From an uncultured Eubacteriales bacterium (GTDB lineage: Bacteria; Bacillota; Clostridia; Christensenellales; Borkfalkiaceae): a stretch of DNA of 64,000 bases. Below are positions 23,655 through 32,411 of the stretch, one piece after another; the first letter of the stretch is position 1, and each line of letters starts with the position of its first letter. The stretch is taken from NCBI GenBank assembly GCA_905207235.1, contig CAJLKN010000009.1:1-64000 (forward strand). The letters are read 5' to 3'. The position numbers and the translations under genes are program-made. Below the pieces are notes generated by a model. That model made no database searches and was not told where the DNA came from. It saw only the letters and a program-made list of their open reading frames with translations.

Positions 23655-25373
23655 ATGCTTGAAAAATACATCTCCGCCGCGGCTGGCAGAACAAAGGCGG
23701 ACATAGTTTTAAAAAATGCAAAGTACGTAAACGTGTTCAACGGAAAGATTGAAAGCGGCGACATAGCCATAAGCGGCGACCGCGTCGTCGGCACGGGAAA
23801 ATACGACGGCGAAAGGGAAATCGACGTTGCGGGAATGTACGTTCTGCCCGGCTATATTGACGGGCACGTGCATATAGAAAGCTCGCAGCTTTCGCCCGAA
23901 GAATTCGCCTCGCTCATCGTTCCGCGCGGCACTACTACGATAATCGCCGACCCCCACGAAATTACAAACGTCTGCGGCATGGCGGGCGTCGAATACATCG
24001 CCAACGCGTCAAAAAATATTCCCCTCGACGTAAAAATTCAGCTCCCTTCGTGCGTGCCCGCAACGCCGTTTGAAACGAGCGGTGCAATCCTTTCGGGTGA
24101 CGATATAGCCGCACATATAGGCGATGCATGCGTGTTCGGGCTGGGTGAATTCATGAACTTCCCCGGCGTCGTCAACGCCGACGCCGACGTCATCAAAAAG
24201 CTCGAGGCGGCTCATTCTGTCGGCAAGATAATCGACGGGCATGCGCCCGCGCTCAGCGGCAACGCGCTCAACGCGTACCTGTGCGGCGGCATCAGCACCG
24301 ACCACGAGTGCGTCAACTGCGACGAGATAAACGAAAAGCTCGCAAAGGGCGTCTATGTTCACCTGCGCCACGGTTCGTCAACGCGCAACCTCGTTTCCAA
24401 CTCCAAGGCGGTCAACGCATCCAACATGCGCCGCTTTATAATGTGCACGGACGACAGGCACGCCGCCGACCTCAAAGAAAAGGGACACATAGACGACGCT
24501 TTGAGAAAGGTCGTAGCGGGCGGGCTCGACCCCGTCTGGGCGGTTACGATCGCCACCCTCAACGTGGCGGAATGTTATTCCCTCAAATGGCGCGGAGCGA
24601 TCGCTCCCTATTATTTCGCCGACCTCGTCGTCGTCGATAACTTAAAAGATTTCAACGCAAAATACGTCTTCAAGGACGGCAAGCTGGTCGCAAAGGACGG
24701 CAAGCCTTTGTTCGATACTTCCGTGCGCTATCTCTCGCCCGAAGTGCTCAACACCGTTCACGTCGATCCCTTGAAAGCCGACGACTTCATACTCACCCTC
24801 AAAGGCAAAAAGGCAAAGGTTATGACCATTCTCCCCGACAACGTCGTAACGGGCTGCGAGATATGCGAAGTCGAAAGCAAAAACGGCGACGTCGTGCTCG
24901 AGGGCACGGATATTTTAAAAATGGCTGTCGTAGAGCGCCACAAGCACACGGGCAACATAGGCAAGGGGCTCTTGAAGGGCTACGGGCTTAAAGGCGGCGC
25001 GCTCGGCATAACCATATCGCACGATTCGCACAACATAATTCTTCTCGGCGACGACAACGAGAGCATGGCAAAGGCGGCAAACCGCCTCGCCGAAATAGGC
25101 GGCGGCATGGTGGCGGTCAACGCAAAGACGGGCGAGATACACTCGCTCACGCTCGATATCGCCGGGCTCATGTCATCGAGGGATGCGGAAAGTTTGCAGA
25201 GGGACAGCAAGGAACTCATAGAAATCGCTTACTCTATGGGCGTTGACAGGCGGCACGAAGCATTCATGTCGCTGGCGTTCCTTTCGCTCGCCGTCATTCC
25301 CGAGCTCAAACTGTTAGATACGGGACTTTTCGACGTAACCAAATTTGCCTTCACGGACATAAACGCCGACTGA
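23655..25373 (+). CDS. ade: Adenine deaminase
   Basis: Converts adenine to hypoxanthine and ammonia in purine salvage. 572 residues, the normal length. Amidohydrolase fold: the N-terminal beta cap (ADIVLKNAKYVNVFNGKIE) and metal-site motif PGYIDGHVHIESS match the Ade family, with ADPHEITNV, GHAPALSG, and HDSHNIILLG in order. ATG 23655 has aaaggaag upstream. Alone in its unit between the hairpin at 23593 and a strong terminator. No purine riboswitch was found. Confidence 0.93.
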   Translation: MLEKYISAAAGRTKADIVLKNAKYVNVFNGKIESGDIAISGDRVVGTGKYDGEREIDVAGMYVLPGYIDGHVHIESSQLSPEEFASLIVPRGTTTIIADPHEITNVCGMAGVEYIANASKNIPLDVKIQLPSCVPATPFETSGAILSGDDIAAHIGDACVFGLGEFMNFPGVVNADADVIKKLEAAHSVGKIIDGHAPALSGNALNAYLCGGISTDHECVNCDEINEKLAKGVYVHLRHGSSTRNLVSNSKAVNASNMRRFIMCTDDRHAADLKEKGHIDDALRKVVAGGLDPVWAVTIATLNVAECYSLKWRGAIAPYYFADLVVVDNLKDFNAKYVFKDGKLVAKDGKPLFDTSVRYLSPEVLNTVHVDPLKADDFILTLKGKKAKVMTILPDNVVTGCEICEVESKNGDVVLEGTDILKMAVVERHKHTGNIGKGLLKGYGLKGGALGITISHDSHNIILLGDDNESMAKAANRLAEIGGGMVAVNAKTGEIHSLTLDIAGLMSSRDAESLQRDSKELIEIAYSMGVDRRHEAFMSLAFLSLAVIPELKLLDTGLFDVTKFAFTDINAD

Positions 25374-25481
25374 TTTATTATCCGTTTGCGGCTATGCTTT
25401 CAGACAGACGGGGCGAATTAAAGACAAACCGAAAGCCTTAAAATAGGCGTACTAAGACGAAACGAAAGACTTAAAATAATT

Positions 25482-25519
25482 AAAAGCGCGCGGGCGCGCA
25501 CGTCGCCCGCGCGCTTTTT
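25482..25519 (+). terminator. Rho-independent terminator after ade
   Basis: A perfect 15-bp stem (25482-25496 with 25504-25518) with a 7-nt loop and a run of five Ts. The stretch before it holds an imperfect direct repeat (cgaaag-cttaaaata, near 25429 and 25463). Confidence 0.9.
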
Positions 25520-25562
25520 GCTCGCAATTTACATTTTTTTGCAAAAAATATAAATAAACGCG

Positions 25563-25591
25563 TTTACATAGCGTTCAAAATATAGTACAAT
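25563..25591 (+). promoter_or_regulatory. Sigma-A promoter of secA
   Basis: TTTACA (25563-25568), 17 bp, TACAAT (25586-25591). An inverted repeat, cgtttac (25561-25567) and gtaaacg (25593-25599), brackets the whole promoter and could be an operator, or chance. Confidence 0.75.
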
Positions 25592-25653
25592 AGTAAACGG
25601 ACAAAAACGCACAACCGATGCGCGCACGCGCGCATTGCGCATAAAGGAACAGT

Positions 25654-28590
25654 ATGGGACTTTTTAAATTCATTGCAAACGCCGACAGCCGCAGGGCGTT
25701 GAGAAAACTTAACAAACAGGCGGAGCGCGTAGAAGCGCTCGAACCCAAGTATGCGGCAATGAGCGACGAAGAGCTCAAGGGTCAGACGGCTGTGCTCAAA
25801 AAGCGCCTCGCCGACGGCGAAACGCTCGACGACATTCTGTATGACGCGTTCGCCGCGCTGCGCGAAGCGAGCTGGCGCGTGCTCAAAATGAAGCACTTCC
25901 ACGTTCAGATAATCGGCGGCATTTGCCTTCATCAGGGACGTATCGCCGAGATGAGAACGGGCGAAGGCAAGACGCTCGTTTCCACTCTCCCCGCATACCT
26001 CAACGCGCTCACCGGCAAGGGCGTTCACATAGTAACGGTCAACGATTACCTCGCCCGCCGCGACGCAGAGTGGATGGGCAAGGTGCACAAGTTCATGGGG
26101 CTGACCGTCGGCGTCGTCGTTCCCGGCATGGACGACAACCAGAAAAAGGAAGCCTACAAGTGCGACATAATTTACGCAACCAACAACGAACTCGGCTTCG
26201 ATTACCTGAGGGATAACCTCAAAACTTCTATATCCGCGATGGTTCAGCGCGAGCTCAACTATTGCATAATCGACGAAATCGACTCCATATTGATAGACGA
26301 AGCGCGCACGCCCCTCATCATTTCGGGCAAGGGCGGCGAAAGCTCGCAGCTCTATGTAGATGTAGACAGGTTCGTGCGCACCCTTCACGGCGGCTTCGAT
26401 GACGATAAAAAGGCTGCGGAAGCGCGCGTTCCCGTCCGCAAAAAGAAGGGTCAGACGCTCACCGAGGAAGAGGAAGCAATCAACAGCCAGCTCGAGGCTA
26501 TCCGCCGCGACATGGAAAACTGGGACTATATCATCGACCGCAAGGACAAATCTGTTACCATAACCGAAAAAGGTGCGGAAAAGGCGGAAAAATTCTTCGG
26601 CATAAAGAACCTCGGCGATATCGAAAACGCCGACCTAAATCACCACATTCAGCAGGCGCTCAAAGCTCACGAGCTCTTCGTCCGCGACGAAAACTATATA
26701 GTAACCGACGACGGCGAAATTATGATTGTAGATGAATTCACCGGTCGTCTCATGGTGGGCAGGCGCTATTCCGACGGACTTCATCAGGCGATAGAGGCGA
26801 AGGAAAAGGTCAAGATAAGGGAAGAGAACAAGACCCACGCAACGGTTACTTTCCAGAACTATTTCAGACTTTACAACAAGCTGTCGGGCATGACGGGTAC
26901 GGCAAAGACGGAGGAGGCGGAATTCCGCACGATATATTCCCTCGACGTCGTGTGCATACCCACTAACAATCCCGTTCAGCGTATCGACTACCCCGACAAG
27001 ATTTTCTCGACCGTCGAGGGCAAGAAAAAAGCTATCGTCGAAGAGGTCATCGAGCGCCACGAAAAGGGTCAGCCCATTCTTATCGGTACGATAACCGTCG
27101 ATAAGTCGGAAGAAATTTCCAGACTTCTTCGCCGCAACGGCATAAAGCACAACATCCTCAACGCAAAGAACCACGCGCGCGAGGCTGAAATAGTCGCTCA
27201 GGCGGGCAGGTTCGGCGCGGTTACGATAGCCACCAACATGGCGGGCCGAGGCACCGATATTCTCCTCGGCGGCAACCCCGAATACCTCGCTAAAAAGCGC
27301 ATGAGGGAAGAGGGTTACGACCACGACATGATAGAAGTCGCAATCTCTTACGCCGACAGGGAGTTCACCGAAGAGGAAACTACCGCGAGAACGAGATACG
27401 AAGAGCTGTATAAAATGTACAAGGCGGAGACGGACGAGGAGAAGAAAAAGGTTCTCGCCGCGGGCGGATTGTGCATAATAGGCACCGAGCGCCACGAATC
27501 GCGCCGCATAGACAACCAGCTGCGCGGACGTGCGGGACGTCAGGGCGACCCCGGCGCTTCGATATTCTTCATTTCGCTCGAAGACGACCTGGCAAAGCGC
27601 TTCTGCGGCGACAAGGTCAAGGCGCTCTATTCTTCGCTCATCGACGACGACGAATGCCTTCAATCCCGCCTTCTTTCCCGCTCGATAGAAAACGCCCAGA
27701 TGGCAATCGAGGGCAGAAACTTCGGCGCAAGAAAGCATACGCTTCAGTACGACGAAGTCATGAACGAACAGCGTAAGCTAATTTATTCCGAAAGGCTCAA
27801 CGTTCTGCGCGGCGGCGACGTGCACGAACAGATGCTCAAATATATTCCCGACTATGTCGAAAAGATTGTCGCAGAGACGGTAAACACCGACGCAATGCCC
27901 GAAAAATGGGACGAAGAGGCTTTGAACGCCGCTTTGAAGCAGAAGGTTTACCCCGAGGAATGCACCTTCGAAATCACGCGCGACATGCTCGAAAAGTGGG
28001 ACTACGAATACGCGATAGAGAAGATTTCCAAGGAAGTCAAAAAGGCTTACGAGCAGAAGATTGAAAACATATCCAAAGAGACGCGCGGTCAGGTCGATTA
28101 CAGACAGATAGAGCGCAACGAACTTCTGCGCGCCGTTGACAGAAACTGGATAGACCATATCGACGCGATGGACCAGCTCCGCAAGGGCATAGGTCTGCGC
28201 GGTTACGCCCAGCAGGACCCCGTAATAGCTTATAAGCAGGAAGGACACGAAATGTTCGAGGAGATGATCGACCGCATTCAGACGACGACCATTTCCCGCC
28301 TTCTCAAAGGCAAGATAGTGCGCGTTCAGACGCCTCCCGTGCGCAGAGCGCAGCCTTCGCCCGCCGCAAGGGCTTCCGCTCCCCAGACCGCGCCCGCAGC
28401 TCCCGCGCCTCAGCAGGCAGCTGCGCAGACGGCTCCTCAGGCTGCAATTCCCCAGGCGGCAAAGCCTGTTCAGCCCCCCGTTGCGCCCCTCAATGCAAAG
28501 GCTCCCTCCGCATTCGGTTCGCCCGACGCGGAAGGCAACTTCGTGCCCAAGGAACTGCGCATACACAGACCTAAAAAAGAAGACAAATAA
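25654..28590 (+). CDS. secA: Preprotein translocase ATPase SecA
   Basis: Motor that pushes secretory proteins through SecYEG. 978 residues, longer than usual (about 840-900). Walker A MRTGEGKT (100-107), DEAD-type IIDEIDSILIDEART, preprotein cross-linking domain, HEKGQPILIGT and GRAGRQGD of the second ATPase fold, and the helical scaffold (YRQIERNELLRAVDRNWIDH) are intact. The end is odd: instead of the CxCx8C zinc-binding tail there is a long Ala/Pro/Gln-rich segment (about 890-955) and a basic end (RIHRPKKEDK). ATG 25654 with aaagga upstream. Strong promoter. It probably serves the several secreted proteins in this window. Confidence 0.95.
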   Translation: MGLFKFIANADSRRALRKLNKQAERVEALEPKYAAMSDEELKGQTAVLKKRLADGETLDDILYDAFAALREASWRVLKMKHFHVQIIGGICLHQGRIAEMRTGEGKTLVSTLPAYLNALTGKGVHIVTVNDYLARRDAEWMGKVHKFMGLTVGVVVPGMDDNQKKEAYKCDIIYATNNELGFDYLRDNLKTSISAMVQRELNYCIIDEIDSILIDEARTPLIISGKGGESSQLYVDVDRFVRTLHGGFDDDKKAAEARVPVRKKKGQTLTEEEEAINSQLEAIRRDMENWDYIIDRKDKSVTITEKGAEKAEKFFGIKNLGDIENADLNHHIQQALKAHELFVRDENYIVTDDGEIMIVDEFTGRLMVGRRYSDGLHQAIEAKEKVKIREENKTHATVTFQNYFRLYNKLSGMTGTAKTEEAEFRTIYSLDVVCIPTNNPVQRIDYPDKIFSTVEGKKKAIVEEVIERHEKGQPILIGTITVDKSEEISRLLRRNGIKHNILNAKNHAREAEIVAQAGRFGAVTIATNMAGRGTDILLGGNPEYLAKKRMREEGYDHDMIEVAISYADREFTEEETTARTRYEELYKMYKAETDEEKKKVLAAGGLCIIGTERHESRRIDNQLRGRAGRQGDPGASIFFISLEDDLAKRFCGDKVKALYSSLIDDDECLQSRLLSRSIENAQMAIEGRNFGARKHTLQYDEVMNEQRKLIYSERLNVLRGGDVHEQMLKYIPDYVEKIVAETVNTDAMPEKWDEEALNAALKQKVYPEECTFEITRDMLEKWDYEYAIEKISKEVKKAYEQKIENISKETRGQVDYRQIERNELLRAVDRNWIDHIDAMDQLRKGIGLRGYAQQDPVIAYKQEGHEMFEEMIDRIQTTTISRLLKGKIVRVQTPPVRRAQPSPAARASAPQTAPAAPAPQQAAAQTAPQAAIPQAAKPVQPPVAPLNAKAPSAFGSPDAEGNFVPKELRIHRPKKEDK

Positions 28591-28613
28591 TTGATTTTTG
28601 ACGGAATTTTATA

Positions 28614-29714
28614 ATGTTTAAAGCGGACGATTACAGATTAAGATTAAAGTCGTTGCAGGACACTCTTGCCGAGGCGAAATACGCGCTCGATATAGATAAT
28701 CTCGACGGAAAACTTGCAAAGCTCAAAGCCGAACAGGAACTGCCCGAAGTGTGGCAGGACCTTGAAAGGTCAAAAAAGGTGGGCAGGGAGATTTCCTCGA
28801 TAGAGAGCAAGATAGCGGCTTACAAAAAGGGCTGCGACGCGATAGAGGAGGCAAAGACGTTTGTCGACCTCATTGAGGAAGCGGACGACGAAAGCCTCAT
28901 CCCCGAGCTCGAAACGATGATAAAGACAGCGGAAGACGACATAGAAGATATGCGCATCCGCGCGCTTTTAAGGGGCAAATACGACGCAAACAACGCAATT
29001 TTAAACCTTCATGCGGGCGCGGGCGGCACCGAGGCGTGCGACTGGACGCAGATGCTTTACAGAATGTACTGCCGCTATTGCGAAAGTCAGGGCTTCAAGG
29101 TTACCGAACTCGACCTCGAAAACGGCGACGAAGCGGGCATAAAGTCGGTATCTTTCAAGGTGGAAGGAGAAAACGCCTACGGCTTTCTGAAAGCGGAAAA
29201 GGGCGTGCACAGACTTGTGCGCATATCGCCTTTCGACGCGAATAAACGCAGACATACGTCGTTTGCCTCGCTCGAAGTTATGCCCGAAGTCGATGACGAG
29301 GCGGAAGTTCAGATACGCGACGAGGATATAAGAATAGACGTTTACCGCTCGTCGGGCGCGGGCGGACAGAAGGTCAACAAGACCGAAACAGCCATAAGAA
29401 TAACGCATTTCCCGACGGGAATTGTCGTTACCTGCCAGAACGAGCGCAGCCAGCTTCAGAATAAGGAAATGGCGTTCAAGTACCTTCGCGCAAAGCTGGT
29501 TGAAAGACAGATTGCCGAAAGGGAAGCGGCTGACGCCGAACTCAAAGGCGAAATAAAGAAAATAGAATGGGGCAGCCAGATACGCTCTTACGTGTTCTGC
29601 CCTTACACCCTGGTAAAGGACCACCGCACGGGCTATGAAAACACAAACATTCAGGCCGTGATGGACGGCGACATTCAGGGCTTCATAATTGACTATCTTA
29701 AAAAGACCGTTTAA
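28614..29714 (+). CDS. prfB: Peptide chain release factor 2
   Basis: Reads UAA and UGA stops. 366 residues, full length. GGQ at 250-252 (peptidyl hydrolysis) and the RF2 tripeptide SPF at 205-207 are present. Unusually for RF2, the gene is one open frame: there is no in-frame UGA and no CUU-UGA slippery site around codon 25, so the classic +1 frameshift autoregulation is absent. ATG 28614 has only a weak acgga upstream. Only 23 nt after secA, with no terminator between, so secA and prfB are likely co-transcribed, as in many Bacillota. Confidence 0.93.
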   Translation: MFKADDYRLRLKSLQDTLAEAKYALDIDNLDGKLAKLKAEQELPEVWQDLERSKKVGREISSIESKIAAYKKGCDAIEEAKTFVDLIEEADDESLIPELETMIKTAEDDIEDMRIRALLRGKYDANNAILNLHAGAGGTEACDWTQMLYRMYCRYCESQGFKVTELDLENGDEAGIKSVSFKVEGENAYGFLKAEKGVHRLVRISPFDANKRRHTSFASLEVMPEVDDEAEVQIRDEDIRIDVYRSSGAGGQKVNKTETAIRITHFPTGIVVTCQNERSQLQNKEMAFKYLRAKLVERQIAEREAADAELKGEIKKIEWGSQIRSYVFCPYTLVKDHRTGYENTNIQAVMDGDIQGFIIDYLKKTV

Positions 29715-29733
29715 TGCGGGAGGAGATATAAAT

Positions 29734-30267
29734 ATGTCGAAAAAAGTCAACACGGAACCCGCTGCGACCGAGGTCATCTCGATGCACGCAGCCGCAGAAG
29801 AATTTGGTAAAAGGCTTGTAAAACTTTACAGCGCGGAATATTTCGTCCGCGAAGGCAAAATGCTCCGCGAGCACCTCGTCGAAATGGGCGTGGAAGCGGG
29901 CGCCAGCCTTGAAAGCATTGCCAGCCTTAGCGACAAAAACGCAAAGGTCGAGCAGGCTAACAAAGCCATATCGCTTTTCAATTCCGTAGCTTACACTGCA
30001 AACGTCATGTTAATGACGGGGCTTTACACCAAAAAGCAGGCGGCTCCGCTCATCGGATATGCGCAGTGCCTTGTAAATGCCCTTTCGGAGCTCGTTGCGG
30101 CAGTACCCGAAACTCACAGGGTAATAAAGGTAAAGAGCCCCATAAGCGTGCTCAATTCGGACGAGGAACAGGTAGATTTTTCTTTCCCTTCGTACATATC
30201 CGCTCCCGAAACATACGCAGAATATGTTTCCGGCGAAGAAGTCGATGGCTTGAACGACGCTGTCTGA
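29734..30267 (+). CDS. Four-helix-bundle protein (23S rRNA-IVP type)
   Basis: 177 residues from ATG 29734, set by gggaggag at 29718-29725. Residues 20-118 follow the plan of the four-helix-bundle family once found in 23S rRNA intervening sequences: FGKRLVKLYS at helix 1, then REHLVEMGVEAGASLESIAS and ANKAISLFNSVAYTANVMLM with a TGLYTKK turn. Divergence is strong, so this is a probable rather than certain match. About 55 residues follow, Ser/Glu/Val-rich and probably flexible. Function of the family is unknown. Between prfB and tsaD in the same direction. Confidence 0.6.
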   Translation: MSKKVNTEPAATEVISMHAAAEEFGKRLVKLYSAEYFVREGKMLREHLVEMGVEAGASLESIASLSDKNAKVEQANKAISLFNSVAYTANVMLMTGLYTKKQAAPLIGYAQCLVNALSELVAAVPETHRVIKVKSPISVLNSDEEQVDFSFPSYISAPETYAEYVSGEEVDGLNDAV

Positions 30268-30321
30268 TAACCTTGCAAAATTGCTCAAAGCGGCGCAGAA
30301 TTTTGCGCCGCTCGGATAACT

Positions 30322-31356
30322 ATGTGTCTGAAAGATAAAATCATAAAAAGCGAGCCTGTAATACTCGGCATAGAGAGCAGTTGCGACGAAACGGCGTGCG
30401 CCGTCATACGCGGCAGAAAACTGCTTTCAAATCAGATAATTTCGTCGGCTTCCGAGCAGGCGAAATACGGCGGCGTAGTGCCCGAAATCGCCTCTCGCAT
30501 GCATACCGAGGCGGTTGACGAGGTCGCATCCCGCGCGCTCGAAGAGGCTGGCATTACGGTTAATGACATAGACGCCGTCGCCGTAACGTACGGCGCGGGG
30601 CTTTTAGGCGCGCTTTTGGTCGGACTGTCTTTCGCGAAAGGGCTTGCATATTCCCTCGGCGTTCCTCTCATTGCCGTAAACCACATCCGCGGACACCTCG
30701 CGGCGGCATATCTCGACGATGCAGAGCTTCTGCCGCCCTTTGTAACGTTGCTTGCTAGCGGCGGACACACCGCAATACTTCACACAAAAGATTACCTCAA
30801 TTTCAGCGTGCTTGCATCCACGCTCGACGACGCCGCGGGCGAAGCATTCGATAAATGCGCGCGCGTGCTGGGATTGCCCTATCCGGGAGGTCCCAACGTC
30901 GAACGGCTCGCCTCGGGCGGCAAGGAAGGAATAAAACTTCCGTCCGCGCTCGTCAGACATTCCGAGCGCCCTGCTTTTTCTTACAGCGGACTTAAAACGG
31001 CGGTAATAAATTATTGCCACACCGCGCAGCAGCGCGGCGAACAGTATTCCCGCGCGGACGTCGCTTACGCCTTCCAGCGTTCGGCAATCGATCCACTCGT
31101 CGAAAAGACGGTGGAATACGCCCTGTCCCTCGGCGTGCACTGCGTAACTGCGGGCGGCGGAGTAATAGCAAACGGATATCTTCGCGAACGCCTTAAAGCT
31201 GCCTGCGCAAAGGCTGGCTTAAAGCTCGTTTTGCCCGAAAAGAAGTATTGCACGGACAACGCGGCAATGATCGCCGCAGAGGGGCTCAATCAGTACCTTG
31301 CAGGCAACTTCGCTTCGATGGACATAAACGCCTGCGCCGCAATTCCTTTAAAATAA
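30322..31356 (+). CDS. tsaD: tRNA N6-threonylcarbamoyladenosine transferase subunit TsaD
   Basis: Catalytic subunit for t6A37 in ANN-decoding tRNAs, acting with TsaB and TsaE. 344 residues, ASKHA fold: ILGIESSCDETACAVI opens the ATPase, metal ligands are in NHIRGHLAA, and LLASGGHT, GEAFDKCARVLGLPYPGG and the late TAGGGVIAN are conserved. tsaB and tsaE are not nearby. ATG 30322 has a poor Shine-Dalgarno; a 9-bp hairpin (30289-30297 with 30304-30312) lies just upstream, without a T-tract. Last gene of the secA-prfB-tsaD run. Confidence 0.95.
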   Translation: MCLKDKIIKSEPVILGIESSCDETACAVIRGRKLLSNQIISSASEQAKYGGVVPEIASRMHTEAVDEVASRALEEAGITVNDIDAVAVTYGAGLLGALLVGLSFAKGLAYSLGVPLIAVNHIRGHLAAAYLDDAELLPPFVTLLASGGHTAILHTKDYLNFSVLASTLDDAAGEAFDKCARVLGLPYPGGPNVERLASGGKEGIKLPSALVRHSERPAFSYSGLKTAVINYCHTAQQRGEQYSRADVAYAFQRSAIDPLVEKTVEYALSLGVHCVTAGGGVIANGYLRERLKAACAKAGLKLVLPEKKYCTDNAAMIAAEGLNQYLAGNFASMDINACAAIPLK

Positions 31357-31482
31357 GCATTTTTAAATGCAGCTTAAATTCAAATGCTTTGAAATTTCAA
31401 TTTGCGCATAAAAAATTTATAGTGCTTTGCAGATAGAAATTTGTTTAACAATAATTGATAGTTGTAATTTAATATCCAAAGT

Positions 31483-31514
31483 AAGAAGTGCGGTCTTTCC
31501 GCACTTCTTTTTTA
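31483..31514 (+). terminator. Rho-independent terminator downstream of tsaD
   Basis: An 11-bp stem (31483-31493 with 31499-31509), 5-nt loop and a T-run to 31514. It lies about 130 nt past the tsaD stop. Confidence 0.85.
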
Positions 31515-31876
31515 ATTAAATGTTATAAAGCAAGTTTTAATTCAGAAACAGGTTTTATATTTTGAAAGTAAGCAAATAACTCAGTTCAAATTGTCGTCGG
31601 CAGAGACGGCTTTTTTTAGATGCAACTAAACATTAAAAAGACGGACATCAGTTCATGTGCGCATATGAGCGCGAGAGAAAGCGCCAGAATGCAAAATCTT
31701 GTATTGTCTGTATTTAAATAATATAGTACAGATGGTACAATATATACAGATAATACAATAATAATATACGGTTAAATTTTGCATATCGCTGCATTTTCAG
31801 TAATTTACTTCAAATTCTGACGGCGTAAAAGAACGCATTGTCCCCTTGGTTTTAAGTTTCAGAGGTTAAAATCGTC

Positions 31877-31909
31877 GGCAAATTAATCGTGTTGTTGGCA
31901 AATTAATCG
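31877..31909. repeat. 13-bp direct repeat
   Basis: ggcaaattaatcg at 31877-31889 and again at 31897-31909, exactly two DNA turns (20 bp) apart. It could be a tandem regulator site; no gene start is close. Confidence 0.45.
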
Positions 31910-32100
31910 CGCGCTTTCAATACAGCAGGTTCGCACGCAAATCGATAAGCGGACATGTAAAGCCTCGGGGTGGAAAGTAAATAGATATGCGGTGTATCTT
32001 TGCGCGTTAAAATAAATCTAACCTCGGCTTAAAAATTAATCTTACTTGAATAGAGTTTGTGCGCAGACATACTATAAAGCGAAAAGGGGCTTTAAAACGC

Positions 32101-32129
32101 TTTACTTTTTTTTCGTCATTTTATATAAT
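32101..32129 (+). promoter_or_regulatory. Sigma-A promoter of the ileS leader
   Basis: TTTACT (32101-32106), 17 bp, TATAAT (32124-32129). Predicted start near 32136, giving a 275-nt leader. Confidence 0.75.
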
Positions 32130-32135
32130 TAATGT

Positions 32136-32387
32136 ACAATTTAATTCAAAGGCGTTTAAAAAGGACAACGCCGCGCGGTGTAACCATTCAGAGAGCTCAC
32201 GTCTGGTGAAAGTGAGCGGGTAAGTCGTTCGGATATCACCTTTCAGCCTGCACCCCCAAATTTTTATAAAAGTAAGGGCGCACGGATTCGCAACCCGTTA
32301 CAAATTGCGGCAAATGATAGTTTGTTTTGGTGGTTTATAAGCACTTTGTTTTGGTGTCCGAAATAAAGGTGCTTTATTTTTTTATAA
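32136..32387 (+). promoter_or_regulatory. T-box riboswitch (isoleucine) of ileS
   Basis: Leader RNA that senses uncharged tRNA-Ile. Stem I landmarks are seen: AGAGAG at 32190-32195, and ctggtgaaagtgagc just after, the usual GGTGNAA-type element. The specifier region reads ATATCACC (32233-32240), giving an AUC isoleucine codon followed by a purine. A terminator (aagcacttt at 32339-32347 with aaaggtgctt at 32365-32374, one bulge) ends in tattttttt. The antiterminator T-box is diverged: GGTGG at 32329-32333 is followed by TTTATA rather than the consensus ACCGCG. Confidence 0.82.
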
Positions 32388-32411
32388 ATTATTTTATTTA
32401 AGGTGATTTAT

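Larger units (their letters stand above)
31357..32100. other. Long non-coding stretch upstream of the ileS T-box
   Basis: About 745 nt before the ileS promoter, AT-rich, with no ORF that has a Shine-Dalgarno. It contains a terminator at 31483-31514 and a tandem direct repeat at 31877-31909. The stretch around 31720-31770 is very AT-rich with several TATAAT-like hexamers but no clear -35. It may hold a small RNA, but none can be identified. Confidence 0.5.

Noticed and set aside
25429..25480. Imperfect direct repeat before the ade terminator as a regulatory or mobile element
   Set aside because: Only two short imperfect copies with no flanking structure; likely chance.
26635..27738. 367-codon - strand frame inside secA
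   Set aside because: Antisense shadow of a conserved gene; no start signals.
28610..28615. TATAAT overlapping the prfB start codon as a promoter
   Set aside because: It overlaps the ATG and has no -35 at a workable distance.
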